This document shows positions 35,049-44,341 of a stretch of DNA of 60,783 nt, piece after piece. Positions within the stretch are counted from its first letter, which is position 1, and each line of letters begins with the position of its first letter. Both the position numbers and the translations under genes were made by a program. Below the pieces are notes generated by a model, which searched no databases, was not told the origin of the DNA, and saw only the letters and a program-made list of their open reading frames with translations. Where the stretch lies: positions 1 to 60,783 of the forward strand of contig JAGVKB010000047.1 of assembly GCA_020050835.1 (NCBI GenBank), read 5' to 3'. The DNA comes from Candidatus Obscuribacterales bacterium (lineage in GTDB: Bacteria > Cyanobacteriota > Vampirovibrionia > Obscuribacterales > Obscuribacteraceae).

Positions 35049-36842
35049 ATGAAGCTTTCGACTGTGCCCAGAAGCGTGCCAGAACAACCGGATCTATTGA
35101 AGAGTTCTGGCTGGTTGAGCTGGTTTTGGCTCTGCTTAGCGATTGTCTATAGCAGCGTGATGCTCTACTTGTATTGGTCATTGTCTGCCAGTTTTGAAAG
35201 GGACGAACGATTTTATCGCTGGCAGAGCTTCTGCCAGGAGGCGGACGAGGCGAGCTCTGCTGGACACGGTTCTCAAGCTTTGCAGCTGTATACGAAGGCG
35301 CTAACCGAAGCGCGACAAGGCGATTTGGCAGCGGCCAAAATCTCGACGCTCGGCAGCCTGGCCCGCAGCTATCTAGTCGATGGCAAGCCGAAGCAGGCGG
35401 CGGCTGCCTTGAAAGACCGAGTCGCCCTGGTGCGTGATGTTTATGGTGCCGACGGACCGGAGATGTACTACGCGTTAGCGGACTTCGCTGATAGCAGCAA
35501 ACTTTCAGGCGACCTTCCTGCTGCAATCTCCGGCTATAAGATCGCCTATCAGCTTCTGAATCAAAACGATCGGCTGCCCTTCGCTGAAAAGACTACCCTG
35601 CTCAGGAACTTTGCGTCGGCTTTGACCGAACACGGAGAGGTTGACGAGGCGAAGAACCTCAGTTTGGAGCTGGCCGATCTGCCTCAGCCGGCGATTGCAA
35701 AGCTGCCGATTCTCAATCTTTCGCGCGACAGGCGCTCGCCCTATCTGCGTGACTGGGAAAAACTGGTGCAACTGGCCAAAACGGAAGCGACCGGCACTCA
35801 GATGGAAGCCGCAAAGGCTCATTACAGGCAAGCGCTCGAGCTCATTCCGAAATTCTATGCCGGTGAAGATGCGGGCAACCAGCGCTCAGTCGCCACCATT
35901 GCGTGCCTGGTGGCAATCTATCAACAACAGAACAATTACCAGGATGCAGCTGATACTTTTGGAGAATTCTTGAAGCAGTACGATGCGGCCGTTGGTGTGG
36001 AAGATGATTGTGTCGCCAACGCTAGCCGGGAGTACGCAATCGGTTTGTGGAAAAAGAATAAGTATCCGGAAGCGGTTGCTGCGCTTAAGCGTACTTTGAA
36101 GATTCAAGATTCAGCGAAGGTCAAGGATGGGGCGAGCATTTCATGGACGTTGCATCTGTTTGGCATCATCGCCGATGGAGCGGGCAAGCGAGAAGAAGCT
36201 GATAAAGCTTTCGATCGCGCGGTCAAGCTGAGAGAAAAGTTGTTGAAGCCAGACGATCGTGCCTTGGCCGATACGATTCTGGCATCCGGTTTCCTCAAGC
36301 AGCGAATGGGCAAGGACCGGGAAGCAGAGGTGCTAATGCGTAAGGCTCTGTCGATTTACAAGAAACGTGGCGACATGAAAGTTTCAGAACCGGGTACCAG
36401 CTGTCTGATTAGCATCGCTCAGATTCAGCGTGGCCAGTGTCAGTATGTTAAGGCCGAGCGCACTTTCACTGAAGTGCTCAGGCGAAATCAACATTTCTTC
36501 GGGCTTCACTCGCTGCAAAATGGCGGTGTTTTCGGTGAGTTAGGGTACATACAGCTCTCTACCAAGCGTCCCCGCGCTGCAATCGCCACTTTGAATCAGG
36601 CGATTGAGATTTTCAAACAGTATCACCGGCCGGTCGACCTGGGTGCGATTGCAGTTTACTACATGTGGATCGGTCACGCCCGCTGCAATCTAAGAGAGTA
36701 TGCCGAAGGCAGAGATGCTTATCTCAAGGGCCTGGAAATTGGAAAGTACTGCCTGCCCAAAGATTCTCCGCAGATGAAGGAGATGGCAGCGGCTTTAGCA
36801 AAGGTCGACAGCAAGTTGGGCGGTAGCAGGCAGAAAGATTAG
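35049..36842 (+). CDS. Membrane-anchored TPR-repeat protein
   Basis: 597 residues. One transmembrane helix near 22-43 (WLSWFWLCLAIVYSSVMLYLYW), then ~550 residues of helical repeats. TPR-type units are visible: EADEASSAGHGSQALQLYTKAL, TQMEAAKAHYRQALELIPKFY, KRPRAAIATLNQAIEIFKQY and YAEGRDAYLKGLEIGKYC. TPR proteins scaffold protein complexes; no partner is identifiable. It runs opposite to the sensor kinase, with a divergent promoter region of ~150 bp, and ends 3 bp before the convergent TadE-like gene. Confidence 0.82.
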   Translation: MKLSTVPRSVPEQPDLLKSSGWLSWFWLCLAIVYSSVMLYLYWSLSASFERDERFYRWQSFCQEADEASSAGHGSQALQLYTKALTEARQGDLAAAKISTLGSLARSYLVDGKPKQAAAALKDRVALVRDVYGADGPEMYYALADFADSSKLSGDLPAAISGYKIAYQLLNQNDRLPFAEKTTLLRNFASALTEHGEVDEAKNLSLELADLPQPAIAKLPILNLSRDRRSPYLRDWEKLVQLAKTEATGTQMEAAKAHYRQALELIPKFYAGEDAGNQRSVATIACLVAIYQQQNNYQDAADTFGEFLKQYDAAVGVEDDCVANASREYAIGLWKKNKYPEAVAALKRTLKIQDSAKVKDGASISWTLHLFGIIADGAGKREEADKAFDRAVKLREKLLKPDDRALADTILASGFLKQRMGKDREAEVLMRKALSIYKKRGDMKVSEPGTSCLISIAQIQRGQCQYVKAERTFTEVLRRNQHFFGLHSLQNGGVFGELGYIQLSTKRPRAAIATLNQAIEIFKQYHRPVDLGAIAVYYMWIGHARCNLREYAEGRDAYLKGLEIGKYCLPKDSPQMKEMAAALAKVDSKLGGSRQKD

Positions 36843-36845
36843 AGC

Positions 36846-37646
36846 TTACTGCGAAATGCCGCCGAGATTTGGAGTTGTGTCGGGGTTCGTTGGTCCTTCA
36901 ACTAGATGAGGATCCCATTGCACCGGCGGTGGCAGCGGTAGCCCTCTGAAGTATTTGGGAGCGACATTGCCGAGTTGACCGAAGTTGTTCGGCAGCGGCA
37001 CTGCGGCACCATAGCCGCCCTGGACATTCTGGGGGTCATTGAAAGCATTTGGATTGGAGTTAATGCCTCTGAAGAATCCATAGACTGGGATAGAAACGCC
37101 ATCCCACTGATTGGGGGTCAACGTGCTGGCATGAATGTTGATGGCCGCATAGATCCGTTGCTTTGGTTGAAACGAAATGCCAGTGCCCTGCACGCCGATG
37201 AAATTCGGAAATACTTGATCGATCTTAAACGGCAGCGGCAGGCTGGATACTGTCACGACTACCTGGTTGTAATCGCCGGAGTCGTCGCTTGGTATGTCCG
37301 GAAATGTAACGTTTGGGTTGGGCAAACCGAGCCGCTGACAGAGTCTTTGCGCCACCTGGGTCGCTGAGGCATGCGCTGAGTTTGCGTCGTAGTCTGGTCG
37401 CTCCATACCCAACCAATAGCGATTCGCTGCTACGACTTTTGCGGCTTCGGAGGCTACCACATTCACTTTCGCCGACCATTGCGTCACGAAAAAGGCGTTG
37501 ATACCGAAGGCGACCATCAGCACGAACGCTGCAACCAGGAGCATAAGTGCGACGGTCCCTTCCGCTAGAGCTTGACCGGAGCAGCGGCGGTAGGCTGTTT
37601 GGGCTGAAACCCGTCTAGCCTTGAAGAGGCGGGTGTGGTGGGACAT
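36846..37646 (-). CDS. TadE-like pseudopilin-type protein
   Basis: 266 residues with a strong AGGAGGT ribosome site. After a basic N-terminus, GQALAEGTVALMLLVAAFVLMVAFGINAFF (about 24-53) resembles the prepilin-like helix of TadE/TadG proteins, with the glutamate of the processed segment present. The rest is extracytoplasmic, ending in a Pro/Asn-rich tail (PLPPPVQWDPHLVEGPTNPDTTPNLGG). TadE-type proteins are minor pilins of Flp/Tad pili. No tad ATPase or secretin genes are nearby, so it may be a stand-alone surface protein. Confidence 0.65.
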   Translation of the reverse strand: MSHHTRLFKARRVSAQTAYRRCSGQALAEGTVALMLLVAAFVLMVAFGINAFFVTQWSAKVNVVASEAAKVVAANRYWLGMERPDYDANSAHASATQVAQRLCQRLGLPNPNVTFPDIPSDDSGDYNQVVVTVSSLPLPFKIDQVFPNFIGVQGTGISFQPKQRIYAAINIHASTLTPNQWDGVSIPVYGFFRGINSNPNAFNDPQNVQGGYGAAVPLPNNFGQLGNVAPKYFRGLPLPPPVQWDPHLVEGPTNPDTTPNLGGISQ

Positions 37647-37774
37647 CTTATGTTACCTCCTGGTCGCGCAGCTTCCAGCTGAAAGTGCCGACGGTAAATT
37701 TATCGGCCTTGTCCGAAAAATAGCAACGAGCTTTTGTATCACATGTACCACCGAGCGAAAGGCTTCAATCTAGG

Positions 37775-38452
37775 CTAGAAAAGCTTGAGCGCTGGCGCTG
37801 TGCATTCCTCGTCGTCTATCGCCGGGGAGTTTACGCGGGGAGATACTTCGTAGGCTGCCATTTTCTCCTCCGGATATGATTGAAGCAGATTCGAGAGTTT
37901 GGCAACATCTCTTTCACTTTCAGTCAACCAAAGCTCTTCACTGTCCTCATTCAATATGGCAGGCATTCGGTTGTGAATCTCGGACATCAATTTATTGGGA
38001 GCAACCGTGATGATGGCGCAAGTTCGTAAAACCTCGCCGTCAGGTGAAGTCCATTGCTCCCACAAGCCGGCGAAGCTAAACGGGCCCTCGCCGGTCGGCT
38101 TGATGTACATCGGTACGCGAGCCTTGGACAGTCCCTTCCATTCATAGAAGCCGTCGGCCGGAATGATGCAGCGCCTTCGAGCAAGCGCCTGTTTGAAAGA
38201 AGGTTTTTCGGACAGGCTCTCGGCCCGGGCGTTGATTAGCGGCTTGGTCTTGCTCAAATCTCTTACCCAATGCGGTATGAGACCCCACTTTAGACCGTCG
38301 AGTATTCGCGAACTGTTAGATGACATCACAACCGGCACCAGCTGCGATGGCGCAATATTATAGCGGTGGTTCAGCTCGAACAGGCATTGCTGAATCCCGT
38401 ATCTCAGCAGGATGTCCTTCGTGGAGCGACCGAGAGTGTAGCGTCCGCACAT
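37775..38452 (-). CDS. SRAP-domain protein (HMCES/YedK family)
   Basis: 225 residues, the standard SRAP length. After removal of Met1, Cys2 (MCGRYTLG) forms a stable thiazolidine crosslink with abasic sites in single-stranded DNA, protecting them during replication. Other active-site segments are present: INARAESL (Asn), PADGFYEWKG (Glu) and HNRMPAIL (His). It lies 26 bp after a HerA-like ATPase gene on the same strand, suggesting a joint DNA-repair context. Confidence 0.95.
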   Translation of the reverse strand: MCGRYTLGRSTKDILLRYGIQQCLFELNHRYNIAPSQLVPVVMSSNSSRILDGLKWGLIPHWVRDLSKTKPLINARAESLSEKPSFKQALARRRCIIPADGFYEWKGLSKARVPMYIKPTGEGPFSFAGLWEQWTSPDGEVLRTCAIITVAPNKLMSEIHNRMPAILNEDSEELWLTESERDVAKLSNLLQSYPEEKMAAYEVSPRVNSPAIDDEECTAPALKLF

Positions 38453-38478
38453 GGTTTTGTTGCTCCGTTGTCATCGTT

Positions 38479-41001
38479 TTATCGCCAGATTGGAATCACG
38501 GTTCCATCTTGTTGCTGCCAATTCGGCACCCAGGCCAGAGCGAGTAGCTTCACCGTTATGTTGCTCTTTTTTGGTAGAACAGCCGTTGTCTCGAGCGGCT
38601 CAGATTGCGCATCGAACTTTCGCTCAATATGCGACAGCTCAGTTTTGAATTCGGACTCAACTTGAAGAAGCTGTTGTGTCAGGGCCTGCAGATTTTCTTC
38701 GGAATGCGACGCCTCTCGTTGCTTCCGCGAAGCTCTGCCAACTCCGCGCGCAGCCGACGAGGCTCTTTCAAGCGTGCTTGCGCTCAAGCGGCGCCTGCCT
38801 GTGAAAGCTCCTAGCAAAGTGGCACCGACCGAAATCGCCGAATTGAGCTGCTCGTCTCTGGCGGCCTGCGAGTCGAGTTCTAATGCTTGTTCTGCTCGAC
38901 GAATGTGGTCTTGCAGGGCAGACAGCTTGGGACCGTACTTGTTTCGCAACTTCTGCGACTGGCGGTCGCGTTCTTCGCGAGCGAGTTGGCTTAACCTGAT
39001 GCGAAACTCGCGCTCCCCTTCCGACGGTTTCGAAAGTTCACCAAATAAGGTGCTCTTAAGAAGCCAGAGTTTCTGAGTTTCATAGAGCCAGTTGCCGAAC
39101 TCCTTGCTCCAGGCTTTATAATTGGCCGGCAGCGCTGCCGGTGATGGCATGGTGGCAAAGCACGCCATCTTTTCCGGAGACTCTTCAAGTGCTCCGGCGC
39201 CCAGCCGTACTCGCACACTATCAGACCAACTGACTGGGTTAGCTTGGGCGGTAACAGGAACGAGATAAGTCAATTCTTGGGTCGTCTCGATTTGCATTTT
39301 TGAGTCGGCGAATCGCACTGTTCCAGAGGCCAAAATGATCGGACTGTAGAGCAGTCTGGCTCCTGAAGGTCGGTCGCCGCTAACCGGCAGGAAGAATTGC
39401 GAAATTCCTGGCGGAAGCACCGGCCGAACTGCTCCGGCATCTGAGCTTGGCGCTTTTGAGGACGAGGAAACGGATGCTGATTGCGGCTCGACTTCATTAA
39501 AACGATTTGCCGGTTGGGCTGACGAAGGCGCTCCTGGCGTGAGGTCTGGCTTCTCTGGCTTGACCGGCTTGGGGGGCGAGGCAAGCTCCTTTTGCGGTTT
39601 CATCAGGGCGGCTATCTGTTGCCGAGTCATGGGTCCACGTAGATACGAGAGCGTCCAACGCGTCTCGAAAATCTCCGGATTTTCAGCATGTATGTTGTTC
39701 ATCAGAAAGATTCGACTGCCCAGCGATGCAAGCAACCTGTCCATCTGCTGGCGGTCGAACCGGGCGCCATTGGTGGCAGCTGCCCCTTCCAACCCGTCCA
39801 GCAGGCGCAGCTTGTCTCGTTCTGTTTGTAAGCGACCGATAAACCAGGTGCCGGTGTTGGACAAACCCTTATAATCAAGATCGACCGGATTCTGGCTTGC
39901 CAGCACTACTCCTACTCCGAAGGCCCGAGCCTGCTTCAAAAGAGTGATTAGCGGTGCTTTCGATGGTGGTGCCGCCACCGGTGGAAAGTAGCCGAAGATC
40001 TCATCCATGAACACAATCGCCCGCAAGCTGGTTGTTCCTGATTGGGCGCGCATCCAGGTCACTATCTGGTTGAGCAAGAGCGTGACGAAAAACATTCGTT
40101 CGCTGTCGCTTAAGTGCGAGATTGAAAAAACTGAGATTCTCGGTTTGCCCTGACCACCATAAAGTATCTTGTCGATGTCGAGCGCGTCACCTTGTAGCCA
40201 GGCTTGGAAGCCTGGTGCGGCCAGTAAATTGTTGAGAGACATGGCCAGGGCAAATCGTTCTTTCGCTGGAAAGAACGATTCAAGATCGAAAGCTCCAATT
40301 TGGCTGAAGGGAGGATTTTGAATCTGTTGAATCAGGCTGATCAGCGTCAAGTCTTGTCCTTGGCGCCAGAGCGCATTGAGAATATTGGACAAGAGGATGT
40401 GCTGGCGTGACTGAAGTGGGTCGGCCTCGATACCCAAGAGGGTAAGCAGGCTGGTCGCGCCGGCGTTTACACTGTCTCGCCAAAGATCGCTGTCATCGCC
40501 AGCCGCATCGGCCGGCGGCGCAAGTGATTTCAAGATTGAAATTGGCAAGCCGGCCGTGCTGCCGGGTGTATAAATTGCAAACTCTGCCGCATCCGAGAGC
40601 AGCTTTATCCGCTCAGCGGATTGTCCGAACTGTTCGAGACCGGATTTCCACCGCTGCGCTTGCTGGCTGGCAAATTCTTCCTTCGATTGCGCCAGCTTTC
40701 GCGCATCATCCGCGTTGACCCAGGGCAAAAACTCGCTGGCGGACAGGTTTGGAAATCTCAATAGAAGATTGGAAAGGTCGCCTTTGGGATCGATTGCGAT
40801 CACTGGAATGCCGTCGATCGCTGCCTCTTCCAAAAGGCTGATGCACAGTCCAGTTTTGCCGCTGCCGGTCATGCCGACGCAGATGGCGTGCGTCAAGAGA
40901 TCGCGCGAATCATACAAAAATGCGCCAGCCTTCGGCCGCTTGTTCTCAAGATCGTAAGGACGTCCGAGGTAGAAGACGCCTAACTTCTCGAAATCCTCCA
41001 C
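38479..41001 (-). CDS. HerA/VirB4-like P-loop ATPase
   Basis: 840 residues from a GTG start. Walker A GMTGSGKT is at 43-50, followed by PVIAIDPKGDLSNLL as in HerA/FtsK-like DNA-pumping ATPases. The Walker B strand is RAIVFMDEIFGYFPP (near 325), then LASQNPVDLDYKGLSNTGTWFIGRLQTERDK, a typical sensor region of this superfamily. The last ~250 residues are helical with coiled-coil stretches (YGPKLSALQDHIRRAEQALELD) around a short hydrophobic part. It may translocate DNA or act as a conjugation-like ATPase; no NurA-type nuclease is adjacent. It precedes the SRAP gene. Confidence 0.8.
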   Translation of the reverse strand: MEDFEKLGVFYLGRPYDLENKRPKAGAFLYDSRDLLTHAICVGMTGSGKTGLCISLLEEAAIDGIPVIAIDPKGDLSNLLLRFPNLSASEFLPWVNADDARKLAQSKEEFASQQAQRWKSGLEQFGQSAERIKLLSDAAEFAIYTPGSTAGLPISILKSLAPPADAAGDDSDLWRDSVNAGATSLLTLLGIEADPLQSRQHILLSNILNALWRQGQDLTLISLIQQIQNPPFSQIGAFDLESFFPAKERFALAMSLNNLLAAPGFQAWLQGDALDIDKILYGGQGKPRISVFSISHLSDSERMFFVTLLLNQIVTWMRAQSGTTSLRAIVFMDEIFGYFPPVAAPPSKAPLITLLKQARAFGVGVVLASQNPVDLDYKGLSNTGTWFIGRLQTERDKLRLLDGLEGAAATNGARFDRQQMDRLLASLGSRIFLMNNIHAENPEIFETRWTLSYLRGPMTRQQIAALMKPQKELASPPKPVKPEKPDLTPGAPSSAQPANRFNEVEPQSASVSSSSKAPSSDAGAVRPVLPPGISQFFLPVSGDRPSGARLLYSPIILASGTVRFADSKMQIETTQELTYLVPVTAQANPVSWSDSVRVRLGAGALEESPEKMACFATMPSPAALPANYKAWSKEFGNWLYETQKLWLLKSTLFGELSKPSEGEREFRIRLSQLAREERDRQSQKLRNKYGPKLSALQDHIRRAEQALELDSQAARDEQLNSAISVGATLLGAFTGRRRLSASTLERASSAARGVGRASRKQREASHSEENLQALTQQLLQVESEFKTELSHIERKFDAQSEPLETTAVLPKKSNITVKLLALAWVPNWQQQDGTVIPIWR

Positions 41002-41173
41002 TGTTGCCGAATCTCCCTGGTTGACTTGCTGCTTTACGCGCCCTTGCGAATCTTGGCGCTATCCTGAATTCAAATTATCGCAGCATTTCAGGAAGGCTGT
41101 CGCTTCACATTTTTTCGAGCCGGCAGCTATGTTAGGCGTGGTATACAAGAGTAGTCGACCTCGAGGTTGAGCG

Positions 41174-41671
41174 ATGAAGGAAGCTGATAACAGAAAGCCT
41201 GGGTCTGAAGCTAGTGCGCAGGGTCAATCTGCCAAGGATGACGATTCGCCCAATCAGGCTAACGACCAAAACGCCGAAGACGGCTCCGGAATCAGCAAAT
41301 GGGAGCGCGATCTTTTCCGCGATGCACTCTCCAATGTCAATCAAACTCTGCGTTATCAGATTTCGCTGGGGGTACCTTTGCTGGCTGCTTGTGTCACGGT
41401 TTTGAACCTTGTTCCGCCCCAGGAGCATCAGGAGCTGTTGAACTACTTGGACAAATGGGTTTTCATTCCGGTCTTGGTTGGCATGGGCGTTGCCTACGCC
41501 GGGCTCGAGCAGTGGTGGTATATGGACAAGCAGAAGAGCAAGCCGGATGACAATCTCGATAGCCTATACGGTATTGTCAGATACAAGTATCACATGGTGC
41601 ATATCTCGATTTTTCTACAAGGTCTGGGCCTCGTGCTCTTGATGATCTTCGTCCTGATCGAATTCAAGTAA
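41174..41671 (+). CDS. Small membrane protein, unknown function
   Basis: 165 residues, not recognised. Residues 1-60 are polar and charged. Three hydrophobic segments follow near 66-82 (LGVPLLAACVTVLNLVP), 91-107 (WVFIPVLVGMGVAYAGL) and 143-163 (ISIFLQGLGLVLLMIFVLIEF). It sits between the HerA-like gene (divergent) and another unknown on the same strand. Confidence 0.6.
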   Translation: MKEADNRKPGSEASAQGQSAKDDDSPNQANDQNAEDGSGISKWERDLFRDALSNVNQTLRYQISLGVPLLAACVTVLNLVPPQEHQELLNYLDKWVFIPVLVGMGVAYAGLEQWWYMDKQKSKPDDNLDSLYGIVRYKYHMVHISIFLQGLGLVLLMIFVLIEFK

Positions 41672-41698
41672 ACCGGACTTTAGGCGGCCGGTCAATCG

Positions 41699-42145
41699 AT
41701 GCAAAATCAGCGTGCCGAGTTTAGAGAATATGAATACAAGATACAGGTCGCCGGTGCCGCTCTTTTCCTTTGCGACGACAATGCACGATTTGACGCCGCC
41801 GAGCTCTGGAGCGATATCTCCGACCAGCAAGCGTTGGTTGCAGGCGACGGCGTATTGTCCGTGCGAGCTGAACCGGACAGCAGCGTGCGTTTGCTGGTGG
41901 ATGTTCGAGAAGTTGAGCAGCTGGACCCGGACGCCGGCTTTCATCCGATTGGGCGTTGTCTGCTTGATGTTCCTTCCGGCCTGATAGTGGTAGCCGGCAG
42001 CGCTGATTTCTATGGCGATGCGGCTCGCATTCCGGTCAGACCGGCGCTCTATCAGGTAGCCGTTTACGCCGGATCGCTCGATACTATATATAGTGGCTTA
42101 CGGCGATCGCAAAATTGCTTGAAGGTAGTGCTGTCCCTCTGTTAA
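41699..42145 (+). CDS. Small cytoplasmic protein, unknown function
   Basis: 148 residues, not recognised. It appears beta-rich with no signal peptide or membrane helix (YEYKIQVAGAALFLCDD, SSVRLLVDVREVEQL, PSGLIVVAGSADF, ALYQVAVYAG). It starts 27 bp after the small membrane protein gene, so the two may be co-transcribed. Its end overlaps the end of the convergent PotD-like gene by 4 bases. Confidence 0.55.
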   Translation: MQNQRAEFREYEYKIQVAGAALFLCDDNARFDAAELWSDISDQQALVAGDGVLSVRAEPDSSVRLLVDVREVEQLDPDAGFHPIGRCLLDVPSGLIVVAGSADFYGDAARIPVRPALYQVAVYAGSLDTIYSGLRRSQNCLKVVLSLC

Positions 42146-43239
42146 TAGCACTTCAATTCTGTCCACATCCTGTCGTAGGCGAAGATTGCCGAGCCGATTT
42201 CGCCGATCTCTTCGCATTTGTCCAGGGTAGCTTGCGGCGGGTAAAGGCTCTTGCTGGCTAGCAGCTCTGGCTGGACGTATTTCAGTGCCGAATCATTGGG
42301 GGTGGCGTACCAGGTATAGTTGGCAATCGCCGCTGAAATGCGAGGCTCCATCATGAAATTTAGCCATAGATGTGCGTTTTCAGGATGCGGGGCTGACTTG
42401 GGCACACAAAGATTATCAACCCACATCGAGGCGCCGCTCTCGGGAATGATGTATTTCACGTCGCCGTTCTGCCGGGCCGCCTGTTGGGCATCGCCGCTGA
42501 AAGCCAGCGACAGCAGGCTGTCTCCGCTTGCCAGATAGACGATGACTTGATCTGACGTGTAACACATGGTAAGCGGTTTCTGTCGCTTCAATTCGGCACA
42601 TGCGGCTGCTATCTCTTCGGTCGCCACTGAATTGAGTGAGTAGCCGAGATGCTTGAGCGCCAGTCCGACAGTTTCTCGCGGGTCATCCAACAATGTCATG
42701 CGGCCGGACAGGCGCCTGTCCCAGAAGACATCCCAGTCTCTGGGCTCGTCTTTCTCATTACGCCCAAAGGCGGACTGGTTGAATCCGATTCCGGTAGTTC
42801 CAAAGGTATACGGAATCGAATACTGGCAACCAGAGTCGAAAAGCGATGTGCTGAAACGTTTTGCAATGTGCTTGAAATTGGGCAGTCTGTCCTTGTCCAG
42901 CGGCTGGAGCAGGTCCATGTTTTTCAATTGCTTGACCATGTACCCTGACGGCACGACGATATCGTAATTGGAGGCCCCGGCTTGAAACTTGGCCAGCAGC
43001 GCTTCGTTAGAAGAGACGGTGTCGTAGATGACTTTGATGCCGTAGCGTTGCTCGAACTCAGGGATGATTGCAGGGTCTATGTAGTCCGGCCAACTGTAGA
43101 CGTTCAACTGGCTGGGATCTTTCGGGGCGGAAGTTCGAATCGTGCAGCCTGCCAGGGAAAAAGCACCGCTTGCGCAAGCTGACACAGCACCGGCTAAAAA
43201 TTGTCGCCTGCTGCACCGCCGGTAGTGGCGGGGTCTCAT
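42142..43239 (-). CDS. PotD-like polyamine-type substrate-binding lipoprotein, Tat-exported
   Basis: 365 residues from ATG 43239, chosen because it overlaps the stop of the upstream receiver gene (ATGA). A twin-arginine signal SRRQFLAG (10-17) is followed by a lipobox ending at Cys32 (SLAGC), so it should be exported folded and anchored as a lipoprotein. The mature domain matches spermidine/putrescine binding proteins: LNVYSWPDYIDPAIIPEFEQRYGIKVIYDT, YDIVVPSGYMV, and WVDNLCVPKSAPHPENAHLWLNFMMEP. No permease or ATPase genes lie in the window, so it is an orphan here. Confidence 0.88.
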   Translation of the reverse strand: MRPRHYRRCSRRQFLAGAVSACASGAFSLAGCTIRTSAPKDPSQLNVYSWPDYIDPAIIPEFEQRYGIKVIYDTVSSNEALLAKFQAGASNYDIVVPSGYMVKQLKNMDLLQPLDKDRLPNFKHIAKRFSTSLFDSGCQYSIPYTFGTTGIGFNQSAFGRNEKDEPRDWDVFWDRRLSGRMTLLDDPRETVGLALKHLGYSLNSVATEEIAAACAELKRQKPLTMCYTSDQVIVYLASGDSLLSLAFSGDAQQAARQNGDVKYIIPESGASMWVDNLCVPKSAPHPENAHLWLNFMMEPRISAAIANYTWYATPNDSALKYVQPELLASKSLYPPQATLDKCEEIGEIGSAIFAYDRMWTELKCY

Positions 43240-43637
43240 TCCGGGCTTTCCTCGGGGCGTGACTGCTTTCGCTCTTTCAGATATGGGCTGATGGCTTGCA
43301 AAAACTGGTGGGTGCTGACCGGTCTGGTGATGAACCGGTCGGCTCCCAGTGCCAATCCCGCTTGTTGCAGGCTGGAGTCCTTGCTGGGGCACACGAAGAC
43401 AAAGGGGATGTTTCGGAGCTCCTCGTCTGCTTTAACTTCACGTAAAAGGTCCAGACCGTTGCCGTCCACCATTTCATGGCTAGACAGGATCAAGTCGGGC
43501 AAACTCTTATGGGCAAGAAACAAGCCGAGCGAGATGCTTGTAGCCGGACTTACCTCGCAGTCGAGCGGGCCGAGGACCGACCGAGCCAAGTCGGTAGTGG
43601 CGCGAGAATTGCCGATCACCAAGACACGTATGGACAT
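43236..43637 (-). CDS. Degenerate receiver-domain protein (pseudo-receiver)
   Basis: 133 residues with receiver-fold spacing, but the phosphorylation chemistry is lost. Compared with the intact receiver at 30557-31843, the acidic pair is Gly9-Asn10, the acceptor Asp is Ser53 (LILSSHEM), the Thr is Cys83 (FVFVCPS), and the Lys is Arg105 (FITRPV). It cannot be phosphorylated in the usual way and may act as a binding or scaffolding domain. Its stop overlaps the start of the PotD-like gene by 4 bases, so their translation is coupled. Confidence 0.82.
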   Translation of the reverse strand: MSIRVLVIGNSRATTDLARSVLGPLDCEVSPATSISLGLFLAHKSLPDLILSSHEMVDGNGLDLLREVKADEELRNIPFVFVCPSKDSSLQQAGLALGADRFITRPVSTHQFLQAISPYLKERKQSRPEESPE

Positions 43638-43774
43638 GAGTTCAGAGAATTACCCGGCTAGGTTGGGATGGCCAGTGAAGCGGAAAGTTAGATTGAGTGT
43701 GGCTGTGAGAGGCTGCTTTCTCAGCCGCCCCTCACAGCCGACTTTCGCTCAACCTGTCCTGGCAAGAGCTGTCC

Positions 43775-44341
43775 TTATTTGCCGGAAGTTTTGGCGTCCG
43801 GATTCTTAACAGGCAGCCCGATCGCGCTGGCGCCTTTTTCAGTCTCTTTGACTGCGCCCTTGCCGAGCTTCTCAGCGCCTTTCAGCACGTCCTTGGTGAC
43901 GGTTTCGGTGCCCTTGACCGCGCCTTTACCGACCTTTTCAGTGCCCTTCGCTACGTCTTTGGTAATCTTGCCAGTGCCTTTGACGAGGTCTTTTCCTACC
44001 GTTTCGGTTCCCTTGACGGTATCCTTGCCAACCTTCGCTGTCCCACCGACAACGTCTTTGCCAAGTGTTTCGGTGCCCTTGCCGACTTCCTTGACGCCTT
44101 TGCCTAACGCTCCGGCTCCCTTTTTAGCGCCGTGCTCGAGTGCTTCAGCGCCCTTTTCTAATTCGGAACCGATGCCCTTAATCACCTTGCCGGTACCCTT
44201 GCCGACCGTTTCGGCGCCATTCTTAATGTCAGAGCCGACTGCTTTTGCTCCCTTTTCCAACTTATTCTCATCGGCTATCGCCGCACTGAAACTCACGGTT
44301 GTCAATGCAGTCAGGGCTAGCAGCGCTACGCTTTTTTTCAT
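43775..44341 (-). CDS. Exported Lys/Gly-rich 11-mer repeat protein (LEA-like)
   Basis: 188 residues. A signal peptide covers 1-23 (MKKSVALLALTALTTVSFSAAIA). The remainder is a tandem of about a dozen ~11-residue units of the type KGTETVGKDVV, with Gly and Lys at fixed positions and a recurring Val/Ile/Leu. This gives a hydrophilic, amphipathic, probably disordered chain like group 3 LEA or hydrophilin proteins, which protect membranes and proteins during drying. No homologue recognised. Ribosome site AGGTTTAGGA is upstream. Function inferred from composition only. Confidence 0.7.
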   Translation of the reverse strand: MKKSVALLALTALTTVSFSAAIADENKLEKGAKAVGSDIKNGAETVGKGTGKVIKGIGSELEKGAEALEHGAKKGAGALGKGVKEVGKGTETLGKDVVGGTAKVGKDTVKGTETVGKDLVKGTGKITKDVAKGTEKVGKGAVKGTETVTKDVLKGAEKLGKGAVKETEKGASAIGLPVKNPDAKTSGK

